From Halobacterium rubrum (GTDB lineage: Archaea; Halobacteriota; Halobacteria; Halobacteriales; Halobacteriaceae): 64,000 bases of DNA. Below, in pieces: positions 63,631 to 64,000 of this stretch. The notes beneath the pieces are model-generated. The model saw only the letters and a list, made by a program, of their open reading frames with translations, made no database searches and was not told the DNA's origin. The DNA lies in NCBI RefSeq assembly GCF_021729015.1, contig NZ_JAJQQZ010000002.1, positions 310,001 through 374,000 on the forward strand, written 5' to 3'. A program made the translations under genes and the position numbers. Every line of letters begins with the position of its first letter. Positions within the stretch are counted from its first letter, which is position 1.

Positions 63631-64000
63631 ATGGTCGCTGACCCAGTCCCGCTGCTGTCAGCCGCCGAGCTGTTCCCCAACGGCATCAGCCGGTACGCCG
63701 TCGGCGGCCTGCTGGTCGGCCTCGGCGCGCTCGTCATCTACGTCGGCACCGGTATCCCCGCCGGCGCGAGCACGTTCCTCGAGTCGACGCTGTCGTACGT
63801 CTCCGACCAGTCGCGGTTCCAGCAGTACGTCGGCTCCCGGGACTGGCGCGTGCTGTTCACGCTCGGCATCGTCCTCGGCGGGACGCTGTTCGCCGCCACG
63901 GTGCAGTCCGGCGTCGTCACCACGTCGCTGTACGAGACCGGTAGCACGGGCGAGCTGTACGAGGTCGCGGGCGTGACGCTCTGGTCGACGACCGTCCAGC
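63631..64000 (+). CDS. YeeE/YedE family sulfur transporter (partial, runs off window)
   Basis: The ATG-started frame stays open to the window end and is therefore incomplete. The visible 123 residues contain helices at about 24-45 and 73-95. The loops (AGASTFLESTLSYVSDQSRFQQYV) fit the start of the YeeE/YedE (DUF395) family of thiosulfate/sulfur transporters, often encoded as two adjacent halves. It forms a unit with the rhodanese-MBL gene and would bring in the reduced sulfur used here. Confidence 0.75.
   Translation, partial: MVADPVPLLSAAELFPNGISRYAVGGLLVGLGALVIYVGTGIPAGASTFLESTLSYVSDQSRFQQYVGSRDWRVLFTLGIVLGGTLFAATVQSGVVTTSLYETGSTGELYEVAGVTLWSTTVQ

Overview
This 64 kb window is chromosomal DNA of a halophilic archaeon of the class Halobacteria. 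It is rich in G+C, its proteins are acidic (many Asp and Glu), and many genes start with ATG or GTG about 27-30 nt after a TATA-like box, as expected for leaderless haloarchaeal mRNAs. It carries haloarchaeal markers: RNA polymerase subunit epsilon, psmA, a NucS endonuclease and a homologue of the actin-like protein salactin. The set psmA, mutS, mutL and salactin resembles what I remember of the Halobacterium chromosome, so Halobacterium or a close relative is my best guess (inference, no search was run). I see no transposase, CRISPR array, rRNA or tRNA.

Layout. 0-6 kb: small housekeeping genes, a MutS-like ATPase and a PfkB kinase. 6-13 kb: mutS overlapping a convergent nucS, a DsbA-like protein, an HpcH/HpaI aldolase, rpoEps, and four copies of a conserved intergenic element. 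13-19 kb: psmA diverging from a complete Liv-type ABC transporter operon. 19-31 kb: M29 aminopeptidase, AIR-synthase-like protein, second mutS, acyl-CoA ligase, mutL, KDG kinase. 31-37 kb: gamma-glutamyltransferase-like protein, OFA-type MFS transporter, HTH regulator, FAD disulfide oxidoreductase. 36.6-44.5 kb: a tightly overlapping minus-strand operon moxR / 34-aa ORF / transglutaminase / DUF7269-like / DUF58 / DUF7519-like. 45-46 kb: salactin. 47-52 kb: SCO, TlpA, CcdA and a Zn/Cd-type P-ATPase. 52-54 kb: NikR-type regulator, small HTH protein, carbonic anhydrase.

54-64 kb is a sulfane-sulfur and redox region: DUF302 protein and methyltransferase, thioredoxin and M20 peptidase, methyltransferase, TusA / sulfide:quinone-reductase-like / DUF1641, a class V aminotransferase, DsrE / TusA, and rhodanese-metallo-beta-lactamase / YeeE. 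The likely joint role is uptake, carriage and oxidation of reduced sulfur. Six transcription units here have a dyad ATTG-N11-CAAT (three exact, three with one mismatch) at the promoter, in both orientations. I read it as the binding site of one regulator that defines a sulfur/redox regulon. Two of these units also begin with a short Cys-containing ORF whose stop overlaps the GTG of the enzyme gene (GTGA), suggesting translationally coupled leader peptides.

The best candidates for undescribed biology are this dyad regulon with its leader ORFs, and the four-copy element at 9.9-11.8 kb. That element has a TTTAAGTG box and a frame-preserving 12-codon core rich in codons that are rare in such genomes.
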